From positions 1-64,000 of the forward strand of contig DAMAHZ010000010.1 in NCBI GenBank assembly GCA_031993545.1: DNA of 64,000 bases. The letters run 5' to 3'. A program made the position numbers and the translations under genes. Source of the stretch: UBA1535 sp002323775 (GTDB taxonomy: Bacteria > Bacillota > Clostridia > Tissierellales > Sedimentibacteraceae). Numbering within the stretch: the stretch's first letter is position 1; every line of letters starts with the position of its first letter. The notes beneath the pieces are model-generated. The model saw nothing but the letters and a program-made list of their open reading frames with translations, searched no databases and was not told the DNA's origin. This document shows, in pieces, positions 52,458-61,196 of this stretch.

Positions 52458-54725
52458 ATGTCAACAACATCAAGTATTTATGGTTCGGGTGTAAGCTCAA
52501 AGCGTGTAAATGGACTTATGTCAGGGCTAGATACAGACGAACTAGTAAAACAAATGTCATACGCAACTCAGACAAAAATAAATAAACAGTTTCAAGCACA
52601 GCAAAAGCTTGTTTATAAGCAGGACGCATTTAGAGACGTTATATCTAAATTGGTTAAATTCAGCGATAAATATTTTTCGGCAACTTCAAAGACTAACATA
52701 TTAAGTCCAAGCTTTTTTAGAGCAAATACCGCTAAATCTTCATCAAGCAATGTAACGGTTTCTGGAGATACGGAAGCTTTAAAGAATTTCTCAATAGATG
52801 ATGTTATAAGTGTTGCATCTACTGCTAGATTTACTTCTAATAAAGAAGTATCCAGTGGAGTAATAACAAGTGGTGATATTGATTCTACTAGCAAATTCAA
52901 CGCATTAGCAGGGCAGGCTATAACTCTTAAAAGTGGAGAAAAGACGTATACATTAAAAATTGATGCAAATTTTGAGTTTAAAGATAGCGATCCACTTAAA
53001 TCTGAGCTGGAACAAATTCAAGATGAACTTAATAGACAGATAAATAGCATAACAGCGCTTAAAAATGCTGGAGTTGAATACTCAATTGATGCTGGTAAAT
53101 TAAAACTTAATCCTGGAACATTTGGTGAAGGAGTTTTAAAAGTATCATCTGTAGGGGATGAAATAAAAGAACGTTTAAATATCGAGGTAGATTCAGGAGG
53201 TTCTTCTGGTGAAGTTATAGATACATCAGCAGTAGCTTTTCTAAAAGATGTAAACTTAAAAGATATTTTAGCAAAAGGCCAAATGACTTTCGACTACAAT
53301 GGTATCCAGAAAACTATAAGCTTTCCAGATGCAGCATCTCCTGAAGCAATAAATACAGCTGAGAAATTTAAGATATATTTACAAGGCAAGCTGGACACTA
53401 TGTATGGTTCAGGAAAGATACAAGTTGGAACAGATGATAACAAATTAACATTCGAAACAACAGGAACAAACAATTTGTTTGGAATATCATCAATGAGTCA
53501 AGATATAAGCAAATATACCGGATTATCAGTTGGAAATTACAATCGTGTAAATAAAGATTTAGCCATATCTAAGGCTGGTCTGAAAGATTCGTTAAATTCA
53601 ACAGAGACAAATGCAGACGGAAAAAAATTATATGAAATAACTATTAATGATACGAAATTTTCGTTTACAGAAGATTCAACACTGAATGATATAATAAAAG
53701 AAATAAATTCTTCTGATGCAGGCATAACTCTTACACATTCTGCAACAACGGATAAATTTACAGCTGTTTCAAAAGATACCGGAGCACATATGGACATTGT
53801 AATTTCTGATGATGTAGGAAATCTTGCTAATGTGCTTTTCGGACAAAAGGATGTTGCGGGTGGATATTCCGTAGAAAAAGGAACAGATACGGTTGTAAAA
53901 GTTACTAAAAATGGTGTAGAAGAAACCTTGACACGTAGTACAAGCAATATTAGCTTTGATGGCATTAATATAGGTCTTACAAATAAGGCTGTAGGCGAAA
54001 AAAACATCACCTTTACTGTAAGTGAAGAAACTGATAAAGTTGTTGAAAAGATGGCTCAGTTCGTTGAAGATTATAATGAAATTGTAACATACTTAGATGC
54101 AAAACTCAGTGAAAAATCGAATAGCAAATATCCGCCTCTTACAGACGAGCAAAGAAGAGAAATGTCTGAAAGTGAAATAAAGCTTTGGGATGAAAAAGCA
54201 AAAGAAGGTATGTTGTATCTTGACTCTGATATGAATGCCTTGCTATACTCTTGGAAAGAGTCAGTATCAGGCTTTGTAGAAGGCAATAGCATGCACATGT
54301 CGAGCATAGGTATAGCATCAGCATTTGGAGATTATTCTGGTAAATTGGTCTTTAATGAAGAAAAATTTAGAAATGCTTATGCAACAGATGCTGAAAAAAT
54401 TGAAGAACTCTTTACAAAAAATTCTAAAAATGCAACGACAGAGCAAAAAGGCTTAGCCCAAAGGTTAAAAGATGTTACTTCAAGAAATGTAGGAGTAGTG
54501 GGTGAAAAGGGAATTCTTGTTGAGAGAGCAGGAACTAAAGGCACTTCAAGCGAAAAAGCTAACTTCTTATATGAAAGAATAAAAGAATATGATGATATGA
54601 TTGCAAAGCTAAAAACTAAATTGGTAGCTGAACAGCAAAAATATTATGCGAAATTTACCGCATTAGAAAAAGCACTTGCTAATATGAACAGTCAAAGTTC
54701 ATGGTTAAGTTCCCAATTTCAGTAA
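52458..54725 (+). CDS. fliD: Flagellar filament cap protein FliD
   Basis: 755 residues, longer than many. N-terminal domain (SSKRVNGLMSGLDTDELVKQ, then MSYATQTKINKQFQAQQKL) and C-terminal domain (KVVEKMAQFVEDYNEIVTYL, IKEYDDMIAKLKTKLVAEQQ, SSWLSSQFQ) are the conserved D0/D1 helices; the middle ~450 residues form variable beta domains. It caps the filament and promotes flagellin folding. AAAGGAG is 8 bases before the ATG. fliS and a FliT-like gene follow. Confidence 0.95.
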   Translation: MSTTSSIYGSGVSSKRVNGLMSGLDTDELVKQMSYATQTKINKQFQAQQKLVYKQDAFRDVISKLVKFSDKYFSATSKTNILSPSFFRANTAKSSSSNVTVSGDTEALKNFSIDDVISVASTARFTSNKEVSSGVITSGDIDSTSKFNALAGQAITLKSGEKTYTLKIDANFEFKDSDPLKSELEQIQDELNRQINSITALKNAGVEYSIDAGKLKLNPGTFGEGVLKVSSVGDEIKERLNIEVDSGGSSGEVIDTSAVAFLKDVNLKDILAKGQMTFDYNGIQKTISFPDAASPEAINTAEKFKIYLQGKLDTMYGSGKIQVGTDDNKLTFETTGTNNLFGISSMSQDISKYTGLSVGNYNRVNKDLAISKAGLKDSLNSTETNADGKKLYEITINDTKFSFTEDSTLNDIIKEINSSDAGITLTHSATTDKFTAVSKDTGAHMDIVISDDVGNLANVLFGQKDVAGGYSVEKGTDTVVKVTKNGVEETLTRSTSNISFDGINIGLTNKAVGEKNITFTVSEETDKVVEKMAQFVEDYNEIVTYLDAKLSEKSNSKYPPLTDEQRREMSESEIKLWDEKAKEGMLYLDSDMNALLYSWKESVSGFVEGNSMHMSSIGIASAFGDYSGKLVFNEEKFRNAYATDAEKIEELFTKNSKNATTEQKGLAQRLKDVTSRNVGVVGEKGILVERAGTKGTSSEKANFLYERIKEYDDMIAKLKTKLVAEQQKYYAKFTALEKALANMNSQSSWLSSQFQ

Positions 54726-54754
54726 AATGCTTTTCTAATACAAACTAGTGTAAA

Positions 54755-54783
54755 ATCAGTTGGAGTATAATACTCCAACTGAT
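54755..54783 (+). promoter_or_regulatory. 13-bp perfect hairpin between fliD and fliS
   Basis: ATCAGTTGGAGTA (54755-54767) and TACTCCAACTGAT (54771-54783) with a TAA loop. Downstream is TAAAAATCAATTTTT, so the U-rich stretch is delayed and termination would be weak. It may protect or process the fliD transcript. Confidence 0.6.
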
Positions 54784-54817
54784 TAAAAATCAATTTTTCT
54801 TAGAATGAGGTAAACAA

Positions 54818-55192
54818 ATGATTGATCCTTACAAAAATTATAAAAATATCTCTATCAACACCATGTCAAAAGGAGAGTTATTAGTCTTGCTCTTTGACAA
54901 ACTTGTACAGAGACTGACCTTAGCAACTATTCTAAACAAGGATAATAAGATAGACGAAGCTAATATAAATCTGAACAAGTCAAGAGAAATATTTAATTAT
55001 CTGCTTATAAGTCTTGACAATAATTATAAATTATCAAAGGATTTATCTGAGCTATATGCCTTTTTTAACGCCCAAATCATTAAGGCCACTGCTAAAAGAG
55101 ATATGGATTTAATAGAACAAATCTTGCCAATGATTAGAGAATTAAGAGATACATGGGTTGAGGCAGAAAAATTATCAAAGCTGAATAAGTAG
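54818..55192 (+). CDS. fliS: Flagellin chaperone FliS
   Basis: 124 residues, typical. YKNISINTMSKGELLVLLFD and a helical bundle with LNKSREIFNYLLISLDNNYK and LRDTWVEAEKLSK match FliS, which binds the flagellin C-terminus and keeps it unfolded for export. GAGG lies 8 bases before the ATG. Confidence 0.95.
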   Translation: MIDPYKNYKNISINTMSKGELLVLLFDKLVQRLTLATILNKDNKIDEANINLNKSREIFNYLLISLDNNYKLSKDLSELYAFFNAQIIKATAKRDMDLIEQILPMIRELRDTWVEAEKLSKLNK

Positions 55193-55200
55193 GTGGCAGA

Positions 55201-55635
55201 GTGATAGACTTATTAAATACTAAGCTTGAACTAATAAAAAAAATTGAAGAATTAACTTTTAATATATTAGAAATTCCATTAGAGGATGAAGAATTTGAGA
55301 ATTCATTAAATAAGTACAATGAATTGATAGACAAAAGGCAAAATTTAATGAATGAGATAGATGATATTGATTATAAGATTAATAGCATAGATTTGCAACT
55401 GATTAGCTTTAATAGTGATTTTACAAAATCTAAAGATTTATTAGAAACTAATATAAAATTTATTTTAAAAAACATAATAGATATGGATAAGAAAATCAAG
55501 CTTAATACTGAAAAAGAACTTATACTGACCAAGAGAAAAATAAATGAGGCAGAGCAAAGACTTCAAACTTCTGACTTTGAACTTAATAAAGAAGATAAAA
55601 AGCCAATAGGATATTACTTAAATAAAAAAAGTTAA
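55201..55635 (+). CDS. Putative FliT-like flagellar chaperone
   Basis: 144 residues, starting at GTG 55201 with AGGTGG immediately upstream. All-helical, charged coiled-coil sequence (FENSLNKYNELIDKRQNLMN and following). I see no sequence signature strong enough to name it; the position after fliS and its helical length fit FliT, a FliD chaperone. It could be another export chaperone. It ends before an intrinsic terminator. Confidence 0.65.
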   Translation: MIDLLNTKLELIKKIEELTFNILEIPLEDEEFENSLNKYNELIDKRQNLMNEIDDIDYKINSIDLQLISFNSDFTKSKDLLETNIKFILKNIIDMDKKIKLNTEKELILTKRKINEAEQRLQTSDFELNKEDKKPIGYYLNKKS

Positions 55636-55642
55636 ATTGACA

Positions 55643-55686
55643 GGACAATATGTTAGATTAAGATTCTAAGTATTGTTCTTTTTTAT
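55643..55686 (+). terminator. Intrinsic terminator of the cheA-fliT transcript
   Basis: GGACAATA (55643-55650) pairs with TATTGTTC (55671-55678, one G-U) around an inner TTAGA/TCTAA hairpin, then TTTTTT. It separates the chemotaxis/fliDST unit from fliC. Confidence 0.82.
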
Positions 55687-55790
55687 AGACAGAGCAGTAG
55701 AAAAGGTGGTATTTTTCAAAGGAAAGATTGGAGAAGATATGAACAGAAATATTTTTTATAAAAAAATATTAAAAATTTTTAAAAATTTGC

Positions 55791-55817
55791 TAAACTTTTA
55801 CAAACTTCGACCGATAT
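55791..55817 (+). promoter_or_regulatory. Sigma-D promoter of flagellin
   Basis: TAAA (55791-55794), 15 bases, ACCGATAT (55810-55817), one mismatch from GCCGATAT. It also matches the cheA promoter's surrounding TGCTAAACTTTT bases. Start near 55824 gives a leader of about 100 bases. Confidence 0.88.
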
Positions 55818-55844
55818 ATATATTAAGCGAGTAAAATTGCTAAG

Positions 55845-55873
55845 AATTGTGTGGCAGGCGCCGCTACATAATT
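55845..55873 (+). promoter_or_regulatory. Stable hairpin in the flagellin leader
   Basis: AATTGTGTGGC (55845-55855) pairs with GCTACATAATT (55863-55873) over 11 bp with two G-U pairs; AGGCGCC forms the loop. It lies in the roughly 100-base leader, about 50 bases upstream of the GGAGG ribosome site, typical of stabilising or translation-control hairpins in flagellin mRNAs. csrA/fliW are not in the window. Confidence 0.55.
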
Positions 55874-55922
55874 AAAATATATGGGAATGAATCCCGATTA
55901 AAAAATACATGGAGGTATTAAA

Positions 55923-56741
55923 ATGAGAATACAACATAACGTTAACGCATTAAATTCACACAGAAATTTAACAATGAACACAGCTTCTATAGGTAAAAAC
56001 TTAGAGAAATTATCATCAGGATACAAAATAAACAGAGCTGCTGATGATGCTGCAGGTTTAGCTATATCAGAAAAAATGAGAGCACAAATCAATGGTTTAG
56101 AGCAAGCTCAATCAAACGCTCAAGACGGTATATCATTGATTCAAACAGCAGAAGGTGCTTTAAATGAAACTCATGCTATATTACAAAGAATGAGAACATT
56201 GGCTGTACAAGCTTCAAACGGAACATATCAATCAGACGTTGACCGTGAGAACATTGATGAAGAGTTAAATGCTTTAAAGAGCGAAATAGACAGAATAGCT
56301 AGTTCAACTCACTACAATAAGAATGACCTACTTAACGGTAGCTTAACTATTACATTCCAAATTGGAGCAAACGGAGTTGCAGATCAACAAGTAACATTAG
56401 GAGTATCAAGCCAAAATGCTTCTGCATTAGGAGTTAGTGCTGTTGGTGTTAGTACAGTTGCAAGTGCAAATTCTGCTATAAGTTCAATAGATGCAGCAAT
56501 AAACAGTGTATCAAAAACACGTTCTAAATTGGGAGCTCTTCAAAACAGATTAGAGCACACAATCAATAACTTGGGAGTAGCTTCTGAAAACTTAACAGCT
56601 GCTGAATCAAGAATAAGAGACGTTGACATGGCTAAAGAGATGATGACATTCACTAAGAATAACATCCTTACTCAAGCTTCTCAAGCAATGCTTGCACAAG
56701 CTAACATGCAACCACAAGGCGTATTACAATTATTACAATAA
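55923..56741 (+). CDS. fliC: Flagellin
   Basis: 272 residues. N-terminal D0/D1 (MRIQHNVNALNSHRNL, then AADDAAGLAISEKMRAQING and EGALNETHAILQRMRTLAVQ) and C-terminal D1/D0 (SRIRDVDMAKEMMTFTKNNI, MLAQANMQPQGVLQLLQ) are intact. The variable region is very short (about 145-185), so outer D2/D3 domains are absent and the few surface Ser/Thr there are the likely glycosylation sites. GGAGG is 8 bases before the ATG. Transcribed alone between a sigma-D promoter and a strong terminator. Confidence 0.97.
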   Translation: MRIQHNVNALNSHRNLTMNTASIGKNLEKLSSGYKINRAADDAAGLAISEKMRAQINGLEQAQSNAQDGISLIQTAEGALNETHAILQRMRTLAVQASNGTYQSDVDRENIDEELNALKSEIDRIASSTHYNKNDLLNGSLTITFQIGANGVADQQVTLGVSSQNASALGVSAVGVSTVASANSAISSIDAAINSVSKTRSKLGALQNRLEHTINNLGVASENLTAAESRIRDVDMAKEMMTFTKNNILTQASQAMLAQANMQPQGVLQLLQ

Positions 56742-56760
56742 TTATAGTATACTATATAAA

Positions 56761-56785
56761 AAAGCGAGGTCACCTCGCTTTTTTT
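56761..56785 (+). terminator. Intrinsic terminator of flagellin
   Basis: AAAGCGAGGT and ACCTCGCTTT form a strong stem followed by a run of T (56779-56785). Begins 20 bases after the flagellin stop codon. Confidence 0.92.
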
Positions 56786-56841
56786 ATTGCTTTATCAATA
56801 ATATCTAGTATTTATTATGAACTTCACATTTGTTATATAAT

Positions 56842-56877
56842 AAAAAAATAAATGAGTGTGCCAATATGCAGGCACAC
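56842..56877 (-). terminator. Intrinsic terminator of the glycosyltransferase gene
   Basis: On the minus strand GTGTGCC, an 8-base loop and GGCACAC (56877-56856) are followed by TCATTTATTTTTTT. It begins a few bases beyond the stop of the adjacent minus-strand gene. Confidence 0.85.
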
Positions 56878-56883
56878 CCATCA

Positions 56884-59001
56884 CTAATTAATTGTTTTTT
56901 CTAATTCTTGAATTTCAATATCATTTGGATTTAGTGTTTTATATTCAGCTAATATGAGTTTAGCGTCATTGAAATTATTTTTATTAATTAGCTCTTTAAT
57001 ATTGTTCTTTATTGTAATAGCCAGAATTTCAAATTCAGATAACTCATTTGGAATATTGTTTTCTTCATTCTCTTCTAAACTTTCAGTTAATATCGAGATG
57101 AGATTTTTCATCGAATTATTTGCTGATAGTGCTTTTCTAAGCAGTTTTATATAATTGAGCTTAGAATTATTTGCTAAAGCTTCATTTGCTTTCATACAAT
57201 AATAACCAAACTGAATGTTTTTAGGAACTAAATCTATATTTTCATCATTAAGGATGTTTTCATTATATGTATTTATTAGATAGATTTCGAAGTTTTTGAG
57301 ATATTTTTTAAATGAATTTATAATTATTTCCTTATCATCAGCATCATTTAAAGTAATTGATACCTCATATATAGATTTTAACAAATATGCTTCGTACGGA
57401 TTGTTAGATTCGTAAGTATATGATGAAATTGTATCTAAAAAGTCATCATACTGCCTGTTTATTACATCAAAGCAAGCTAACAGACAATCAAAATCTAATT
57501 TGCTTTTAAATAATTTTAATGGCATATTATATTTTAAAACATAATAAACAATATCAAAATAATGAATGTCAAATTTTTCAATTTCATTTAAAAATTCAGT
57601 TATTTGAGCTTTTACATCGTTACTTTTATCTTCATATACTTGTCTTATTTTCATATAAGTTATGTATGGGCTCTTTGATTTTATATCAAGCTTAGAAAGT
57701 AAGGATATAATTTTATGCTTTTCTTCAATGCGCTCATTTATGAAAGATTCAATGGATTTTTGTAAATTAGATTCAAATTCTTCATTTCTGTCAAGTTCAA
57801 CTGTGTACAAATACTTGAGATCATCATAGTTGTTTTGAATTCTCATCACTTCTAAATAAAGTTTAAATAAAAAGTCTTGGCTCATTTTAAATTCACAGCT
57901 AAAAGCTAACATTTTTTTTATCAGTTCTTTAGCCTCTTCGCATCTTTCAAGTTTGAAATATGAATTTATAACATTTAGAGAAGCTAAATATAGCGAAAAA
58001 TTATCGGCACAAATTAATGCTCTGTTATAAGCTTCACGTGTTGTGTGCTTCCCATCTGCATACTTATCAAAATGCTCTTTATATTTTATATAAGTTTCTA
58101 CGCATTCTGCATATTTATTTAAAGAGTTGAATGCAAACAGCATATAATAATATACATCGGTATCCGATGCTAATATATCTGACTTGGATTTAAAATACAA
58201 ATCAGCTTCATTTAAAACTTCCCAATGCTTATTCAAACCTGCATATGTTGCCATTAGATTAATAGATAGTGCGCAGTACATATTGTTATTGCCTTCTTTT
58301 ATAGCAAGCTCTTTACCTATTTTATAATGTTTTAATGCTTCTTCTCTGTTTTTTAGTGTATCACGCATAGTGTATGATTCGCCAAGTTCTTTTCTTAACT
58401 TTGGATTATTAGGCATTGTTTCTAATTGTTTTAGTAACAAATCAATATTTCTTTTATGCTTAGCTTTCGCTTGTTTTTCACTAGCAAGTATATAACCATA
58501 ATGATTAAATTTTGTCTTTGTCAAATTTTTTACAGGCAAAATAAAGGGTATTTGTTCATGAACAATACCTATGAACCTTGTTTCCTTTGTCAATTTTCTC
58601 ATTCTAGGGATTAAAACAGATGAGCTTGAATTTCTCTCTTTATTTTTATAGTTCACAATATAATAACTTGCTGACATGTATTTTTTATATTTTTTTGATT
58701 TGAAAAATTCAATTATTTCATTTGAATTCTCAAGTATTTCATCGGCGTCAATAAACATATACCATTCACCTTTAGCATAGTCTATAGTAACATTTCTTGC
58801 TGCCGCAAAATCATTGCACCATTCAAAGTAATATACCTTATCAGTGTATCTCTTCGCTATCTCAACGGTTTTGTCTGTTGAACCTGTATCAACTATAATT
58901 AATTCGCTTTTTATATTCTCTAAAATAGGTTTTAGGGCTGTTAAGCATTCATCTAAATACTTTTCTTCATTTTTCACTATCATTCCTATAGAAAGTATCA
59001 T
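56884..59001 (-). CDS. Family 2 glycosyltransferase with TPR-like helical region
   Basis: 705 residues. The N-terminal ~230 residues are a GT-A fold (LSIGMIVKNEEKYLDECLTA, LIIVDTGSTDKTVEIAKRYT, then ARNVTIDYAKGEWYMFIDAD with the DxD metal motif). The remaining ~470 residues are helical, with TPR-like units (LRKELGESYTMRDTLKNREE then ALKHYKIGKELA). Next to flagellin, it is a good candidate for flagellin glycosylation. GGGAGG precedes the ATG. The acceptor is inferred only from location. Confidence 0.87.
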   Translation of the reverse strand: MILSIGMIVKNEEKYLDECLTALKPILENIKSELIIVDTGSTDKTVEIAKRYTDKVYYFEWCNDFAAARNVTIDYAKGEWYMFIDADEILENSNEIIEFFKSKKYKKYMSASYYIVNYKNKERNSSSSVLIPRMRKLTKETRFIGIVHEQIPFILPVKNLTKTKFNHYGYILASEKQAKAKHKRNIDLLLKQLETMPNNPKLRKELGESYTMRDTLKNREEALKHYKIGKELAIKEGNNNMYCALSINLMATYAGLNKHWEVLNEADLYFKSKSDILASDTDVYYYMLFAFNSLNKYAECVETYIKYKEHFDKYADGKHTTREAYNRALICADNFSLYLASLNVINSYFKLERCEEAKELIKKMLAFSCEFKMSQDFLFKLYLEVMRIQNNYDDLKYLYTVELDRNEEFESNLQKSIESFINERIEEKHKIISLLSKLDIKSKSPYITYMKIRQVYEDKSNDVKAQITEFLNEIEKFDIHYFDIVYYVLKYNMPLKLFKSKLDFDCLLACFDVINRQYDDFLDTISSYTYESNNPYEAYLLKSIYEVSITLNDADDKEIIINSFKKYLKNFEIYLINTYNENILNDENIDLVPKNIQFGYYCMKANEALANNSKLNYIKLLRKALSANNSMKNLISILTESLEENEENNIPNELSEFEILAITIKNNIKELINKNNFNDAKLILAEYKTLNPNDIEIQELEKTIN

Positions 59002-59140
59002 AGTATCCTCCCAAAATATATAAAATTATTCTTTCTTTAATCTACAAAATATGCTATAATTATACTATAAATATACGTAAACATCAATATAAGAAAGTGA
59101 AATTTATACAAAATATGATATAAGTTAGGAGTGATTAAAT
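59002..59140. other. Divergent promoter region for the glycosylation genes
   Basis: AT-rich, 139 bases. A TATAAT at about 59053-59058 on the plus strand lacks a convincing -35. No sigma-D-type sequence was seen, so these genes may be vegetatively expressed. Confidence 0.4.
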
Positions 59141-61180
59141 ATGTACTTTGAAATGTTACTTAATTCCTTAAATACATTTGAGCAATTAGTCGAATTAATT
59201 AATTCAAATAGCATAGATGAAATCGTTAATTGTGTTGCACAAGAGACTGATATACCTTTGGAGGAGCTTCTTAATCTGCCAATGGGAGGATATTCTAAGG
59301 GTAAAAAAAGTGGAGCATATTATTATGTTATGATTGATTTAAAGAAGAACATTAATCAATACATATGGTTATATAATAATTTGTGCGATGAACGTTCAAG
59401 AGATGTATTATTAAATCTTTTAAGATATAGGATACTTCCTAGTACTAAATATTTAGGTTTAGCTTATGATGATATTCCGCAATATTTTGATGCTGATATA
59501 GTAAAGTGCAGTGATGATGAAGTCTTTGTAGATTGTGGAGGTTTTACTGGTGATACGGCAGAAAGCTTTATTAATAATTTTGGTAAATATAAAAAGATTT
59601 ATATTTATGAGCCTTCGCCAGAGAATGTCAAAACATGTGTAGAAAATACAAAGAATTATAGCAATATAGAAGTTAGGCAATTTGGAGTCGGTGATAAAAT
59701 AGAAAAACTGAAATTTTCCAAATCTGGTTCGGCAAGCAGTGTCGTTAATAATTCGGCAGAAGAATATGATGAGATAAATATTACAACATTAGACAAGGAT
59801 ATTGAAGAAAAAGTTAGTTTTATAAAAATGGATATAGAGGGCTCTGAAATACAAGGAATAATAGGGGCTAAAAATCATATAAAAAATGATACGCCTAAAC
59901 TTGCGATATGTGTATATCATATCGTCTCAGATATATGGGAAATACCTAAGCTGATATATGCGATAAATAAGAATTATAAATTTTATATAAGACATTATGA
60001 AAAAAGTGTAAATTGGGAAACAGTTATTTATGCTATTCCAAAAGATGATAATATACATATTAAGAGAACAAAAGATATAAATGGGGTATATGCTATTTCG
60101 GGGATACATGGAAACTGGTGCAACGATCAGCTTACAAAGGATTGTGGAATAATACCATATTTATTGCATAAAAGACACGGGTATGATTGCTATATGGTCG
60201 GTGAAAAAAATGGAGACTATCCATTTTTAGAGACTTATGTAAAAGGCTTAAAGATGAAGTTTATAGACAGCTGTGATCCTAATAACTTGTGCAATTATAT
60301 AATAAATAACTATAAAGACATTGATGTATTAGTTCTTTATGGATTATATTTTACTTTTGTCGAAAGTTCCATTTTGTATAAAAAACTTAGACCAGATGGA
60401 AAAATTATATTGAATTTAGATGCAAGTTCACATTGGATGGATAGAGTTTTATTCAATTCCGATTGGTGTACTGGATTATTAAATAGTTGTGATATTATAG
60501 CAACATCATGCAAAAAATTGCAAAGACATCTAAATATTAAATGGCCATGTTGGAATATAGAGTATATGCCAAACGGGTTTTATAATTTTGCCAATTTAGA
60601 TATTGATGTTGAATATAATAAAAAAGAAAACACTATTATTACTGTTGGAAGAATAGGTACTGACCAAAAGGCAAATCATGTACTTATGGAGACCTTTGCT
60701 TTGTTGTCAAAAAGGTTAAATGATTGGAAATTAAAACTAATTGGCAAGGTTGAAGATAGTTTTAAACCATACATAGAAGAATATTTCACTAAATATCCTC
60801 AACTAGTGGATAAAGTTATATTTACTGGATTTATAGCTGATAAGACAGTTTTGATGAATGAATATAGAAAGGCTAAAATTTTTGCTTTAACATCTATATT
60901 TGAAGGCTCACCTAATGTTGCTGCGGAAGCTCAGATAAATGGATGCTATATGGTAACAAGCAATATTGACGCTTCAAATGATATAACTAATAATGAAAAA
61001 TGCGGCAAGATATTTTCGATTGGTGATGTTGAAAAACTATATGAAATTTTGTTGGAAGCATGTACAAATGAAGAGGAGTTAAAGACTGCATCGTATAATG
61101 CTATAGAATACGCAAAAACTTTTCTTGATTGGGATCAAAATATAGATAGATTGAATTACATGCTAAAAGAAGAAGTATAA
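59141..61180 (+). CDS. FkbM-family methyltransferase fused to a GT4-like glycosyltransferase
   Basis: 679 residues. Residues about 100-300 are an FkbM-type S-adenosylmethionine methyltransferase (VFVDCGGFTGDTAESFINNF, IYEPSPENVKTC, IKMDIEGSEIQGIIGAKNHI, then AICVYHIVSDIWEIPKLIYA). After a linker, residues about 325-675 are a GT-B glycosyltransferase group 1 (TIITVGRIGTDQKANHVLME, KVIFTGFIADKTVLMNEYRK, then FALTSIFEGSPNVAAEAQIN). The fusion suggests a sugar is transferred and O-methylated. No transmembrane segment. GGAG precedes the ATG. The next gene follows by 16 bases. Confidence 0.85.
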   Translation: MYFEMLLNSLNTFEQLVELINSNSIDEIVNCVAQETDIPLEELLNLPMGGYSKGKKSGAYYYVMIDLKKNINQYIWLYNNLCDERSRDVLLNLLRYRILPSTKYLGLAYDDIPQYFDADIVKCSDDEVFVDCGGFTGDTAESFINNFGKYKKIYIYEPSPENVKTCVENTKNYSNIEVRQFGVGDKIEKLKFSKSGSASSVVNNSAEEYDEINITTLDKDIEEKVSFIKMDIEGSEIQGIIGAKNHIKNDTPKLAICVYHIVSDIWEIPKLIYAINKNYKFYIRHYEKSVNWETVIYAIPKDDNIHIKRTKDINGVYAISGIHGNWCNDQLTKDCGIIPYLLHKRHGYDCYMVGEKNGDYPFLETYVKGLKMKFIDSCDPNNLCNYIINNYKDIDVLVLYGLYFTFVESSILYKKLRPDGKIILNLDASSHWMDRVLFNSDWCTGLLNSCDIIATSCKKLQRHLNIKWPCWNIEYMPNGFYNFANLDIDVEYNKKENTIITVGRIGTDQKANHVLMETFALLSKRLNDWKLKLIGKVEDSFKPYIEEYFTKYPQLVDKVIFTGFIADKTVLMNEYRKAKIFALTSIFEGSPNVAAEAQINGCYMVTSNIDASNDITNNEKCGKIFSIGDVEKLYEILLEACTNEEELKTASYNAIEYAKTFLDWDQNIDRLNYMLKEEV

Positions 61181-61196
61181 ATTAGGAGAAGATAAT

